A stretch of 35,859 nucleotides of DNA from Anaeromyxobacter oryzisoli (GTDB lineage Bacteria; Myxococcota; Myxococcia; Myxococcales; Anaeromyxobacteraceae), in assembly GCF_022690765.1 (NCBI RefSeq), contig NZ_JALCZA010000047.1:1-35859 (forward strand), written 5' to 3'. The notes under the pieces were generated by a model. That model was not told the origin of the DNA and did not search any database. It worked only from the letters and a program-made list of their open reading frames with translations. Each line of letters opens with the position of its first letter. Within the stretch, counting starts at the first letter, position 1. Below are positions 23,049 through 30,802 of the stretch, in pieces. The translations under genes were made by a program, and so were the position numbers.

Positions 23049-25670
23049 TCACGGAGACGGGACTGGGACGAGCACCGATTCGATCCACTTCATGGTGTAC
23101 ACCCCGTGCACCTTCGCGACCCCGAACTGGCCGCTCGCACCGTGGCAGGACCCGCACTGCTCGACGCCCGACGCGGTGTAGAGGGCCGCGTGGTAGCTCA
23201 CGAACGCGGTGGCGTGGCAGCCGAGGCAGGCGGACTGGATGGGCGGCACGCGCGGCTCGTTCGGCCCGTGGGCTGCCGTCTTCGCGTGCTGGATGGTCGC
23301 CGTCTCGTTGGCGATCGTCGGCAGCGCGCCCGCGGGGACCGACTCGGTGCGGTAGGTGCCCAGGAGGTGGCAGTTCGTGCAGTCGGCGAGGTCGCCCGGG
23401 AACAGCACCGCGTCCCAGAAGCGCACCCCGGTGGAGCCGCCGCCGCCGACGTAACCGGCGAGCGGGCGCACCGTCTCGAGCTGCGCCGGGCCGGTCCGCC
23501 CGCCCGTGTGGATCCGGTGGATCATCACCTTCAGCTGGATGGACCGCTCCTCGATGTCGTCGTAGGTGCCGTAGGAGGTCGCGGTGAACGGCGGCGTCCA
23601 GACGTACACGGTCGAGAGGTTCACGTCGCCCGCGTAGGGGCTCGTGTCCGGGTGCTTCGGTCGCTTGCCCCAGTCGGTGCGATCGGCCGTGTGGCACATC
23701 GCGCAGTACTGGATCTGGTGGCGCGTGCTGCCGTGGAACTGGACGTAGTCGTGGCAGCGGTTGCAGGCCTGCATGTCCACCACGTCGCGCGGCGGGACCG
23801 CCGTCCCGCCGGTCAGGTCCTGGTAGTAGAGCGGGTTGTCCGCCGGCTCGTAGACGGACTCGCCCGTGTAAGGCCAGACCAGCGGGAGGGGCAGCATGAG
23901 CGGCGTGGTGCCCGTCGCGGCGATGGGGTGCAGCGGGTAGCCCCCGCGCCGCGCCTCCATCCCCACGGCCCAGGTGCCGCTCGCGCCGTCGGGGATCTTC
24001 GCGGTGAACCGGTACTCGAGCGTCCCCGCCGGGCAGACCGTCCGCATGGTGGGATCGTCCGCGAGCGTGAGCGGCGGCAGCTCGTTCGCCGGCGCGAGGC
24101 CGGGCGTGGCGCCGTAGACGTAGCCGGCCGCGGGGCCGCTCACGGTGATGCCGAGGAAGTTGAGCCCGCGCGGGATCGGGTACTGCGCGGCGTCCGCCGC
24201 GACCGCGGTGGTGTTCAGGGGGCTGACCAGGCCGAGCCGATCCTTCACCCGGAAGCACACGACGGGCTGCTTCCCCGGGGCGAGATCCTGGACGGAGACG
24301 ATCTCGGCGACCGGCCGGTCGAAGTGCCCGCTCCGGGGGGGCGGGACGTGGATCTCGTCGATGGGCGCGTACGCGTTCGCGTACGCGGTGGGGTTCCCCG
24401 GGCGCCCGTGGCAGTCCGCGCACTTCGAGTCGTCCGGCTGCGGGCCGCCCGGGTGTGCGAGGTGCGACGAGTCGGTGGTGCCGTCGCCGAACCAGACGTC
24501 GGGGTGGCAGCCCTGGCAGCTCCGGCGCGAGAGCTCCGTCATCACCGCGGCGGCGGCCCTCGCCCCGGCGTGGCACGCGTCGCAGTCGCGGTAGTCGCGC
24601 GGGAACGCGATCCCCTGCGCCAGCGTCTTCCCGGGCTGACCGTTGTCGTCGCGGATCGAGACCCGTCCGAAGACGCGCTCCCCTCCCAGCGCGCCCACCA
24701 CGGAGAACTTCGCGCCGAGGATGGGCGCGCTCCGGCTCGCGAGGAACGGCGCCGCGACGGCCGTCGCGCCCGCGAGCGGCGCCGCCAGCGAGCTCGTGCT
24801 CGACTGGTACAGCGTAGGCAGGTTCCGCCCGCGGTGGATCCGGTGCACGAGGCGCCCGAGCTCGAGCGGGTTCGGGTTGGTCGCCGCGGTCGCGCCGCTG
24901 CCCGCCATCGCGGCGGGGTCCATGGTGTCGGGGTCCGCGTTCTGGAACGTGTGGCAGGTGACGCAGAGCCTCACCCCGACCCGGTGACCTTCGTGGGCCT
25001 TCACCGCGCCGTGGCACGCGTCGCAGTCGCTCTCGAGGACGAGCTCGCGCGAGGCGGCGGGATCCACCAGCGCGCCGCCGGGCAGGAAGTCGAAGGTCGC
25101 GCTGGTACGCGCAGTGCCCGCGACGGCAGCGAGGAACGCGCCGACCCGGAGCGTGGTGGAGGCGTCCACCGCGGCCACCGTGTTCCGGAACATGTAGGTG
25201 AACCGCCCGTCCCCGTGATCGACGAGCTGGCCGCCGGTGTCCGCGCCCGGCTGCTGCACGACCGAGAGGATCCCGGCGCAGGGCACGCCCGCGCTGCACG
25301 TCGCGTCCGAGCCCGGCCCCGCCACGGGGAGCGTCGCGATCGTCTGTGCCCCCACGAGCAGGAGGCTCGTCCACGCGGGGACCTTCGTCACCGGCTCGAC
25401 GCCGAGCGCCGCCAGCGTGAAGCTCGGCTGCAGCGCGGCGATCGCGTCGCCGCCGACGGGATTGCCGTCCTTCGTCAGGGTGAAGTTGACGTACACCTGG
25501 CGCGGGCCCGCGGTGGCGCCACCCAGCACGGCCCCGGTGATGTGCACGTGGTAGCCCTCGGGAGGCGTGGTCCCGGCCGGCGGGCCGACGCGCGGCGAGT
25601 CCTGCTTGCAAGCGAGGACGGCGGCGAGGCACAGCCCCGCGGCGAGACGCAGCGTGGTACCGGCGCGCAT
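23049..25670 (-). CDS. OmcA/MtrC-family decaheme c-type cytochrome lipoprotein
   Basis: This 873-aa protein starts at ATG 25670 behind AGGAGGGG. It has lipobox VLAC (Cys21) and ten CXXCH motifs in two clusters of five: CDACH, CVTCH, CDACH, CQGCH, CADCH (about 215-440) and CNRCH, CAMCH, CTNCH, CLGCH, CGSCH (about 620-840). The clusters are separated and preceded by beta-rich segments. This matches the domain I-II-III-IV layout of the OmcA/MtrC outer-surface cytochromes, with HRIHRGRNLP and HRIHTGG segments typical of the family. Such proteins pass electrons to minerals or other acceptors outside the cell. It lies between two plus-strand redox operons and diverges from the second. A beta-barrel partner is probably the 20042 gene. 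Confidence 0.93.
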   Translation of the reverse strand: MRAGTTLRLAAGLCLAAVLACKQDSPRVGPPAGTTPPEGYHVHITGAVLGGATAGPRQVYVNFTLTKDGNPVGGDAIAALQPSFTLAALGVEPVTKVPAWTSLLLVGAQTIATLPVAGPGSDATCSAGVPCAGILSVVQQPGADTGGQLVDHGDGRFTYMFRNTVAAVDASTTLRVGAFLAAVAGTARTSATFDFLPGGALVDPAASRELVLESDCDACHGAVKAHEGHRVGVRLCVTCHTFQNADPDTMDPAAMAGSGATAATNPNPLELGRLVHRIHRGRNLPTLYQSSTSSLAAPLAGATAVAAPFLASRSAPILGAKFSVVGALGGERVFGRVSIRDDNGQPGKTLAQGIAFPRDYRDCDACHAGARAAAAVMTELSRRSCQGCHPDVWFGDGTTDSSHLAHPGGPQPDDSKCADCHGRPGNPTAYANAYAPIDEIHVPPPRSGHFDRPVAEIVSVQDLAPGKQPVVCFRVKDRLGLVSPLNTTAVAADAAQYPIPRGLNFLGITVSGPAAGYVYGATPGLAPANELPPLTLADDPTMRTVCPAGTLEYRFTAKIPDGASGTWAVGMEARRGGYPLHPIAATGTTPLMLPLPLVWPYTGESVYEPADNPLYYQDLTGGTAVPPRDVVDMQACNRCHDYVQFHGSTRHQIQYCAMCHTADRTDWGKRPKHPDTSPYAGDVNLSTVYVWTPPFTATSYGTYDDIEERSIQLKVMIHRIHTGGRTGPAQLETVRPLAGYVGGGGSTGVRFWDAVLFPGDLADCTNCHLLGTYRTESVPAGALPTIANETATIQHAKTAAHGPNEPRVPPIQSACLGCHATAFVSYHAALYTASGVEQCGSCHGASGQFGVAKVHGVYTMKWIESVLVPVPSP

Positions 25671-25880
25671 CGAACCCCTCCTTCGCGCGCCCGTGACCGA
25701 GGCGCCGCCGCTCGCCGAGCCGAGTGGCGCGCCGCGGACCCGCGCGCGATACCCACCAGCTTGCCACGACCCGACGGTAATCTGTACCGCGCATCGTGCC
25801 GCCAACGTGGCAATCCGCCACTTACCCGCTCCATTGGTGCGAGTGCGTCAAATGCCCCATCCGCCAGGACATTGAGTCAG

Positions 25881-25909
25881 TTGACACCCGCACGGGAAGA
25901 CCGTCACGA
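25881..25909 (+). promoter_or_regulatory. Possible promoter of the six-gene redox/partner-switch operon
   Basis: TTGACA (25881-25886) is perfect, but the element 17 nt downstream (TCACGA) is a poor -10, so a special sigma factor or activator may be needed. The 299-bp divergent gap is AT-richer than the surroundings. The leader contains GCCCTT/AAGGGC and GGGCTAGCCC dyads before a GGGGGAGG ribosome binding site. Confidence 0.3.
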
Positions 25910-25969
25910 TGGGCTAGCCCTTGCCGCGAAGGGCAGGCCCGCGGCGGGGCGGGGGAGGTAGGGGTTCCG

Positions 25970-26461
25970 ATGCGTATCGGCGGCGCCAAGCCGTCCGGTC
26001 ATTCACTCGACGACCGCGCTCGAGGCGAGCGGGGCGTGGCGGTCGCCGTCGCGCTCGTGGCCGCCTTCGCCGCCGTGGCTTGCCAGCCGGAGCCGAAGGT
26101 CGGGGCGCCGATCCAGGGCGTCCCGTCGCAGGCGCAGACGTTCGGCGCCATCACCCAGGGCATCCTCGTCCCGCGCTGCGCCACCTCGGCCTGCCACGCC
26201 GGGAGCCCGCCGCCCGCGGAGCCGACGCTCGACGCGGGCGTAGCGTGGAGCGCCCTGGTCGCCGTCCCGTCGCTCCAGGCGTCCGGGACGCAGCTCGTCG
26301 AGCCGTTCGCCCCGGACCGCAGCTACCTCGTCATGAAGCTCCGCGGCACCGCCGCCAACGCGGGCGGGATCGGGACCCTCATGCCGCCCGACGCGGCGCT
26401 CGACGAGGCCGACATCGCAGCGATCGAAGCGTGGATCTCCAACGGAGCGCCGAATGACTGA
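25970..26461 (+). CDS. Lipoprotein monoheme cytochrome with C-x4-CH motif
   Basis: This 163-aa protein has a basic 22-residue leader, a hydrophobic stretch and lipobox VAC (Cys38). A start at an in-frame GTG closer to the hydrophobic stretch is possible, but ATG 25970 has the strong GGGGGAGG site. The mature domain resembles planctomycete-type cytochrome c: GILVPRCATSACH with CATSACH as the heme motif (four instead of two residues between the cysteines), SYLVMKLRG, and the distal Met in GTLMPPDAALDEADIAAIEAWI. It is likely attached to the outer membrane. It is the first gene of the operon and its stop overlaps the porin start by 8 bp. Confidence 0.82.
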   Translation: MRIGGAKPSGHSLDDRARGERGVAVAVALVAAFAAVACQPEPKVGAPIQGVPSQAQTFGAITQGILVPRCATSACHAGSPPPAEPTLDAGVAWSALVAVPSLQASGTQLVEPFAPDRSYLVMKLRGTAANAGGIGTLMPPDAALDEADIAAIEAWISNGAPND

Positions 26462-27590
26462 GAGCCGCCCTCCCCGCGCCGTCCGCGCCGCCACGCTGCT
26501 GCTGCTCGCCCTCGCGCCCGCCGCGCGCGCGAAGGACAGCAACGTCCAGGTCTCCGGCTCCGTGTACGTGGACTACTGGGGCGTCCCGAGCGACGCCGCC
26601 CGGGCCCACGCGCCGTCCTCGATGACGCCGGACGCGTCGCTCAAGATCGGCGTGGACATCCACGACGAGCTCTCGTTCTCCGCCAAGGCGTGCGCGTCCT
26701 GCCACGGGATCGACCTCGAGCACGTCTACCTCGACTACCAGCCGAAGGCCTGGTTCAACGTCCAGGCGGGACGGATCCCGGTCCCCTTCGGCGAGTACTC
26801 CCAGCGCGTCGATCCGTCGAGCCACCGCACCGCCTCGCCGCCGCTCATCTACGACATGGGGCGGATGGCGTACGGCGAGCGGACCGCCATGAACCTCGGC
26901 ATCATCCCGCAGCCCTACACGGACACCGGCGCCCTCGTGTACGGCGTCACGTGGCTCGGCTCGAAGCTGCAGGTCTGGTACGGCGCCTACGCCGTCTCGG
27001 GGCTCAAGGGCTCGAACGACATCGACTGGATGGCGATGAGATCCGCGCCGTACCGCGACAACAACGATCGGCCCGCCGGCGGCGGGCGCATCGCGGTCAC
27101 CTGCTCGTCCGACGGCGCGGCCGTCCTGGGCGACGTCTCCGTGGGCGCCTCGTACACCGCGGGCCGCTACGACAAGGACGCGAAGCTCGAGTACGAGATC
27201 TGGGGAGTGGACGCGTCCGCGAAGGTCGGCCCGTTCACCGCGCGCGGCGAGTACGCGGCGCGGCGCACCGACCTCGACCCGAACGCGACCTACCGCTTCG
27301 ACCTGATCGATCCCTGGTTCAGGAAGGACGGCTGGTACGCGGAGCTCGAGCACCCGCTGGGCGGCCACCTGAACGTCGTCTACCGCTACGACGCGCTCCG
27401 CCGGAACGGCATGCCGCTCCCCGGCGCGAACGCCCAGCTCTCGACGAGCAGCCGGATCGTCCGGTACACCGGGGGGCTCATGATCACCCCGGCGCAGGCG
27501 ATCTACCTCAAGGCGTCGTGGGAGTACTGGGACACCAGCGACTTCGGCGCCTTCCACTCCTGGCACGCGGGCCTCGGAGGGGCCTTCTGA
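26454..27590 (+). CDS. Outer-membrane porin carrying its own heme c motif
   Basis: This 378-aa protein has a signal peptide ending ARA (about residue 26) and then porin-like amphipathic strands. FNVQAGRIPVPFGEYSQRVD and the following region resemble phosphate-selective (OprO/OprP-type) porins. CASCH (residues 81-85) lies between the second and third predicted strands (SFSAKACASCHGIDLEHVYLD), so a heme could be covalently attached at the barrel entrance. The start overlaps the preceding cytochrome gene by 8 bp (ATGACTGA). The downstream monoheme cytochrome overlaps by one base. Together they look like a porin-cytochrome electron or substrate conduit. Barrel and signal are well supported; actual heme loading is inferred. 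Confidence 0.85.
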   Translation: MTESRPPRAVRAATLLLLALAPAARAKDSNVQVSGSVYVDYWGVPSDAARAHAPSSMTPDASLKIGVDIHDELSFSAKACASCHGIDLEHVYLDYQPKAWFNVQAGRIPVPFGEYSQRVDPSSHRTASPPLIYDMGRMAYGERTAMNLGIIPQPYTDTGALVYGVTWLGSKLQVWYGAYAVSGLKGSNDIDWMAMRSAPYRDNNDRPAGGGRIAVTCSSDGAAVLGDVSVGASYTAGRYDKDAKLEYEIWGVDASAKVGPFTARGEYAARRTDLDPNATYRFDLIDPWFRKDGWYAELEHPLGGHLNVVYRYDALRRNGMPLPGANAQLSTSSRIVRYTGGLMITPAQAIYLKASWEYWDTSDFGAFHSWHAGLGGAF

Positions 27591-27928
27591 TGAACGCCAT
27601 CGCGATGACCGGCGCCGCCGCCGCGCTCACCGGGCTCCTGCTCGCCGGCAACGGCGACAAGGCCCCGCCGGATCCGCGCGACTACGGGCCCGACCGGATC
27701 GACATCTCGAGCTACCCGGACGAGCAGCGCAAGGAGTACGTCGTCTACTCCGCGAAGTGCGTGAAGTGCCATCCGCTCGCGCGGTCGGTGAACGCGCACT
27801 ACGACGCCCGCGACTGGAAGCGCTACCTGAAGCGCATGATCCGGCGGCCCAACTCCGGCATCAACGAGGAGCAGGCGGCGCAGATCTACGACTTCCTCAA
27901 GTTCCACGCGGACAAGATGGGGTACTGA
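27590..27928 (+). CDS. Small monoheme c-type cytochrome
   Basis: This 112-aa protein has a hydrophobic N-terminus (about 5-20, signal peptide or anchor), CVKCH (about 57-61) and a helical C-terminus (RDWKRYLKRMIRRPNSGINEEQAAQIYDFL) with a Met as possible distal ligand, giving a class I cytochrome c-like fold. It is a likely periplasmic carrier between inner-membrane donors and the heme porin. Its ATG overlaps the porin's stop (TGATG). The phosphatase gene follows after 13 bp. Confidence 0.88.
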   Translation: MNAIAMTGAAAALTGLLLAGNGDKAPPDPRDYGPDRIDISSYPDEQRKEYVVYSAKCVKCHPLARSVNAHYDARDWKRYLKRMIRRPNSGINEEQAAQIYDFLKFHADKMGY

Positions 27929-27941
27929 GGCGCCTCCGTCG

Positions 27942-29813
27942 ATGTCCATCCCGTTCGCCGAGCGCGCCCGCACCTCGCTGCGGGTGCGGCTGTTCCTCGC
28001 CTCGGGCGCGCTCCTCGTGATCGCGCTCACCACGGCGGCCCTCGCGTCCGAGCGCGCCGCCCGATCGGTGATCGTCGAGGCGGTGCACTCGCACCTCACC
28101 GGGCGCGTCACCGAGGTGCACGAGGCGGTGCAGCGCTTCCTCCGCGAGCGCGCGATGTCGGTGCGCAACTGGGCCGAGGCCGAGGCGATGCAGATGACCA
28201 TCGACTCCGGCGATCCCAAGTTCGCGGAGGACTACCTCCGGCGCGTCATCCAGGACCAGGAGGGCGCGATCACCGCGGCGGCCCTCCTCAACGCCAGGGG
28301 CGCGATCACCGCGGCGGTGCGCTCCGCCTCCGGCGAGAAGCGTGGCGCCGCGCTGCCGCAGGCGCGCGGCCGCGTGGCCGACCTCCCCCTGAACGGCGCG
28401 AAGAACGAGCTCGTGACCGTGGTGGGTCCGCTCTCCCGCCTCGTGCCGAACGCGACGGAGGGGAACGTCCTGTTCCTCGTCGCGCCCGTGAAGGACTTCG
28501 CCGGCGACCTCTGCGGGTTCGTGGTCGCGGCGGTGCCGCCCCAGTCGCTCGCGGCGCTCCTCGCCGACGTGAACGGCAAGGACGGCGGGTACCGCCCGGT
28601 GATCGCCGACCCGGAGCGCGCCCTGACCATCTCGCTGCCGGGCACCCCCGAGGCGGCGCTGCGCCCCGTCCTCGACCTGCCCGCGGGGACCCCCGGGACG
28701 CTCGAGCGCCTGTCCCCACCCGGCGTCGCGCCGGCGCTCGCGGTCCGCACCGCCGCGGCGGCCGACGCCCCTCACTTCGCCGCGCTGATGCTCCTCGACG
28801 AGGGCAAGGCGTACGGCCGGCTCTCCTGGCTGCGGTGGATGCTCGCGGCGCTCTTCGGCGCGGTCCTGGTGGGCGCCGGCCTCGCGAGCGTGGCCGCGCT
28901 CCGGCAGGCGACCCGGCCCCTGTCCGAGGTGGCGGGGTCGATGGCCCGCGTCGCGAGGGGCGACCTCAGCACGCGCCTCCGCGCGAAGTACACCGACGAG
29001 CTCGGCGAGCTCGTCCAGTCCTTCAACACGATGGTGACGGAGGTCGAGCGGTCCCGGAACGAGCTGCAGCGCACGGAGGCGCTCCGCAAGGAGGTGCAGA
29101 TCGCCCACCGCATCCAGACCGCGATCCTGCCGGTCAGCCCGACGGTGGAGGGGTTCGAGGTCGCGGCGCGCATGAAGCCCGCCGACGACGTGGGCGGCGA
29201 TCTCTACGACGTCCTCCCGTTCGAGGACACGTTCTGGGTCCTCGTGGGCGACGTCTCCGGGCACGGCATCAACTCCGGGCTCGTCATGATGATGGCGCAG
29301 GCCGCCGCGTACGCGGCCATCGCGGACCACCCCACCGCCTCCCCGAAGGACGTGATCGCGGCGGTGAACCGCGTCGTCCACGAGAACGTCCGCAAGCGCA
29401 TGAAGCGCGACGACTACCTCACGCTCATGGCGGCCCGGCACCTGGGGGACGGCCGCTTCGTGGCGGCGGGCGCGCACCAGCCCATCTTCATCACCCGCGG
29501 CGGCGGCTACATCGAGGTCGTCGACTCGGTCGGGCCGTGGGTCGGCCTGACGGCCGACCCGCCCGGCATCGAGGAGTACGAGTTCCGGGTCGCGCCGGGC
29601 GAGAGCATCTGCCTGATCACCGACGGCATCGTCGAGGCCGTCGACCGCGAGGGCAACCTGTTCGATCAGGAGCGGCTGACGGCGCTCCTCGGCGCCGTCG
29701 GCACGGCGCCGGCCCCGGAGGTGCTCCGGGTGCTGTTCTCCGCCGTGGAGGTCTTCGCGGCGCACCAGGCGGACGACATGACGGCGGTCGTCCTGAGGCG
29801 AAAGAATGACTGA
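27942..29813 (+). CDS. Membrane PP2C (SpoIIE/RsbU/SiaA-type) phosphatase with periplasmic sensor
   Basis: This 623-aa protein has TM1 (about 14-36), a periplasmic CACHE-like domain (about 40-295), TM2 (about 297-320), HAMP (320-372), a short coiled coil and a PP2C/SpoIIE phosphatase domain (about 395-620). Metal-binding motifs DDVGGDLYD (about 414), GDVSGHG (about 435), DDYLTLM, ITDGIVEA and the final ADDMTAVV are intact. It should dephosphorylate a phospho-Ser/Thr antagonist protein in response to a periplasmic signal, as RsbU or SiaA do. The two proteins encoded downstream fit the kinase/ATPase and phosphoacceptor of such a switch. Its sensor faces the same compartment as the cytochromes encoded just upstream. 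Confidence 0.93.
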   Translation: MSIPFAERARTSLRVRLFLASGALLVIALTTAALASERAARSVIVEAVHSHLTGRVTEVHEAVQRFLRERAMSVRNWAEAEAMQMTIDSGDPKFAEDYLRRVIQDQEGAITAAALLNARGAITAAVRSASGEKRGAALPQARGRVADLPLNGAKNELVTVVGPLSRLVPNATEGNVLFLVAPVKDFAGDLCGFVVAAVPPQSLAALLADVNGKDGGYRPVIADPERALTISLPGTPEAALRPVLDLPAGTPGTLERLSPPGVAPALAVRTAAAADAPHFAALMLLDEGKAYGRLSWLRWMLAALFGAVLVGAGLASVAALRQATRPLSEVAGSMARVARGDLSTRLRAKYTDELGELVQSFNTMVTEVERSRNELQRTEALRKEVQIAHRIQTAILPVSPTVEGFEVAARMKPADDVGGDLYDVLPFEDTFWVLVGDVSGHGINSGLVMMMAQAAAYAAIADHPTASPKDVIAAVNRVVHENVRKRMKRDDYLTLMAARHLGDGRFVAAGAHQPIFITRGGGYIEVVDSVGPWVGLTADPPGIEEYEFRVAPGESICLITDGIVEAVDREGNLFDQERLTALLGAVGTAPAPEVLRVLFSAVEVFAAHQADDMTAVVLRRKND

Positions 29814-30321
29814 GGCGAAGGAACAGAAGCAGCCCATCTACCTCACGATGCGGATGAAGCCGCCGTGGGTGTTCATCGACGAGCTCCGGCGGTTCGTGGA
29901 GTCGTTCTGCGCGTGCGCGTGCCCCGAATGCGATCGCGAGGCACAGCTGGCCCTCACGGTGCACGAGCTCATGCAGAACGCGGTCCCGCACTCCCACGAC
30001 GAGGAGGTCGAGCTCACCCTCGAGGTCGAGCCCGCGGTGGATCGCGTCGCGGTGTCGATCTCGAACGCCTGCACCGACGACGAGTTCAACGCGCTGGCCG
30101 CGCGCGTCCAGCGCATGAACCGCGAGCCCGACGCGCTCCAGCACTACCTCAGGGCGATGGAGGAGGCCCCCGCGCACACGCGCGGCGGCCTCGGGCTCGC
30201 CCGCATCCGCTACGAGGCCCAGCTCGACCTGTCGGTCTCACGGTCGTGGGGCCGTCTCACCGTTCACGCGTTCGGCAAGCTGCACGTGCAGCCGCTCCGC
30301 CTTCCCGGAGGCATCCGATGA
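29806..30321 (+). CDS. GHKL-type switch protein (SiaB/RsbW-like) with Cys cluster
   Basis: This 171-aa soluble protein has N box HELMQNA (53-59) and glycine box RGGLGLARI (126-134). The usual DxGxG G1 box is replaced by SNACTDDE. After it comes a helical stretch (FNALAARVQRMNREPDALQHYLRAM) like that of SiaB-type proteins. It is expected to bind ATP and phosphorylate or sequester the STAS-like protein encoded next. An FCACACPEC segment gives cysteines 35, 37, 39 and 42, unusual for this family and a possible metal or redox site. It overlaps the phosphatase gene by 8 bp and the next gene by 4 bp. SiaB versus RsbW is my reading of the layout, not a search result. Confidence 0.8.
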   Translation: MTEAKEQKQPIYLTMRMKPPWVFIDELRRFVESFCACACPECDREAQLALTVHELMQNAVPHSHDEEVELTLEVEPAVDRVAVSISNACTDDEFNALAARVQRMNREPDALQHYLRAMEEAPAHTRGGLGLARIRYEAQLDLSVSRSWGRLTVHAFGKLHVQPLRLPGGIR

Positions 30322-30719
30322 CCATCCCGTCCCAGCCCGCGAGCCGCGGCGCTCCCATCCAGGTCGCCGAGGAGAAGTACTCCGCGGGCGTCGTCACCGA
30401 CGGCCGCGGCACCCGCGTCCAGTTCCGCGGCACGATCAGCACGCCCAACCCGGCGGTCGTCCTCAACCCGTTCGTGGACGCGGTCCACGACGAGCTCGTG
30501 AAGGCGGCGGCGAAGGAGGTGCTGGTCGACTTCCGCGAGCTCGAGTTCTGCAACTCCTCGGGGTTCAAGGCGTTCATCCACTGGATCCAGAAGATCCAGG
30601 AGCTCCCCGAGGCGCAGCGGTACGGGCTGCGGTTCCTGTCGAACCCCGCGCGGAAGTGGCAGCGGACGAGCCTGCTCGCCCTCTCCTGCTACGGCGTGAG
30701 CTCCGTCACGATCCAGTAA
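30318..30719 (+). CDS. STAS/SiaC-like phosphoacceptor protein
   Basis: In this 133-aa protein the segment VLVDFRELEFCNSSGFKAFI (about 75-94) has the DxxxLxFxNSSG pattern in which STAS anti-anti-sigma factors and SiaC-type (DUF1987) proteins carry the phosphorylated Ser/Thr. The N-terminus has a RVQFRGTIS strand and a long helix follows (NPFVDAVHDELV). It is likely the substrate of the phosphatase (27942) and target of the GHKL protein (29806). No sigma factor or diguanylate cyclase gene is adjacent, so its output partner is unknown. The ATGA overlap with the upstream gene implies translational coupling. It is the last gene of the operon. Confidence 0.78.
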   Translation: MTIPSQPASRGAPIQVAEEKYSAGVVTDGRGTRVQFRGTISTPNPAVVLNPFVDAVHDELVKAAAKEVLVDFRELEFCNSSGFKAFIHWIQKIQELPEAQRYGLRFLSNPARKWQRTSLLALSCYGVSSVTIQ

Positions 30720-30726
30720 CGCGCCC

Positions 30727-30776
30727 GCCCGGCGCGCCCGCGGCGTTCCCCGCCCGGCGCGCCCGCGGCGTTCCCC
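30727..30776 (+). repeat. Perfect 25-bp tandem duplication
   Basis: Two identical 25-bp units (30727-30751 and 30752-30776, each GCCCGGCGCG...CGTTCCCC) lie immediately after the operon's last stop codon. A partial third start and a CCCGC/GCGGG hairpin follow. It may serve as a 3'-end structure between convergent genes. Confidence 0.7.
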
Positions 30777-30802
30777 GCCCGTCGCGGGCGGCGCCGTCAT
30801 CG

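Noticed and set aside
22897-25821. 974-aa minus-strand frame over the decaheme gene
   Set aside because: Off-frame shadow; the adjacent frame carries the ten CXXCH motifs and a lipoprotein signal.
25885-25960. GEMM-type cyclic dinucleotide riboswitch upstream of the cytochrome operon
   Set aside because: GEMM riboswitches are common before cytochrome genes in related bacteria, but the conserved GCAAAGCC core and GAAA tetraloop docking pattern are not present.
21945-25961. 1338-aa plus-strand frame
   Set aside because: Spans the antisense of the decaheme gene and the end of the dodecaheme gene; low-complexity Arg/Asp/Val composition typical of shadow frames in GC-rich DNA.
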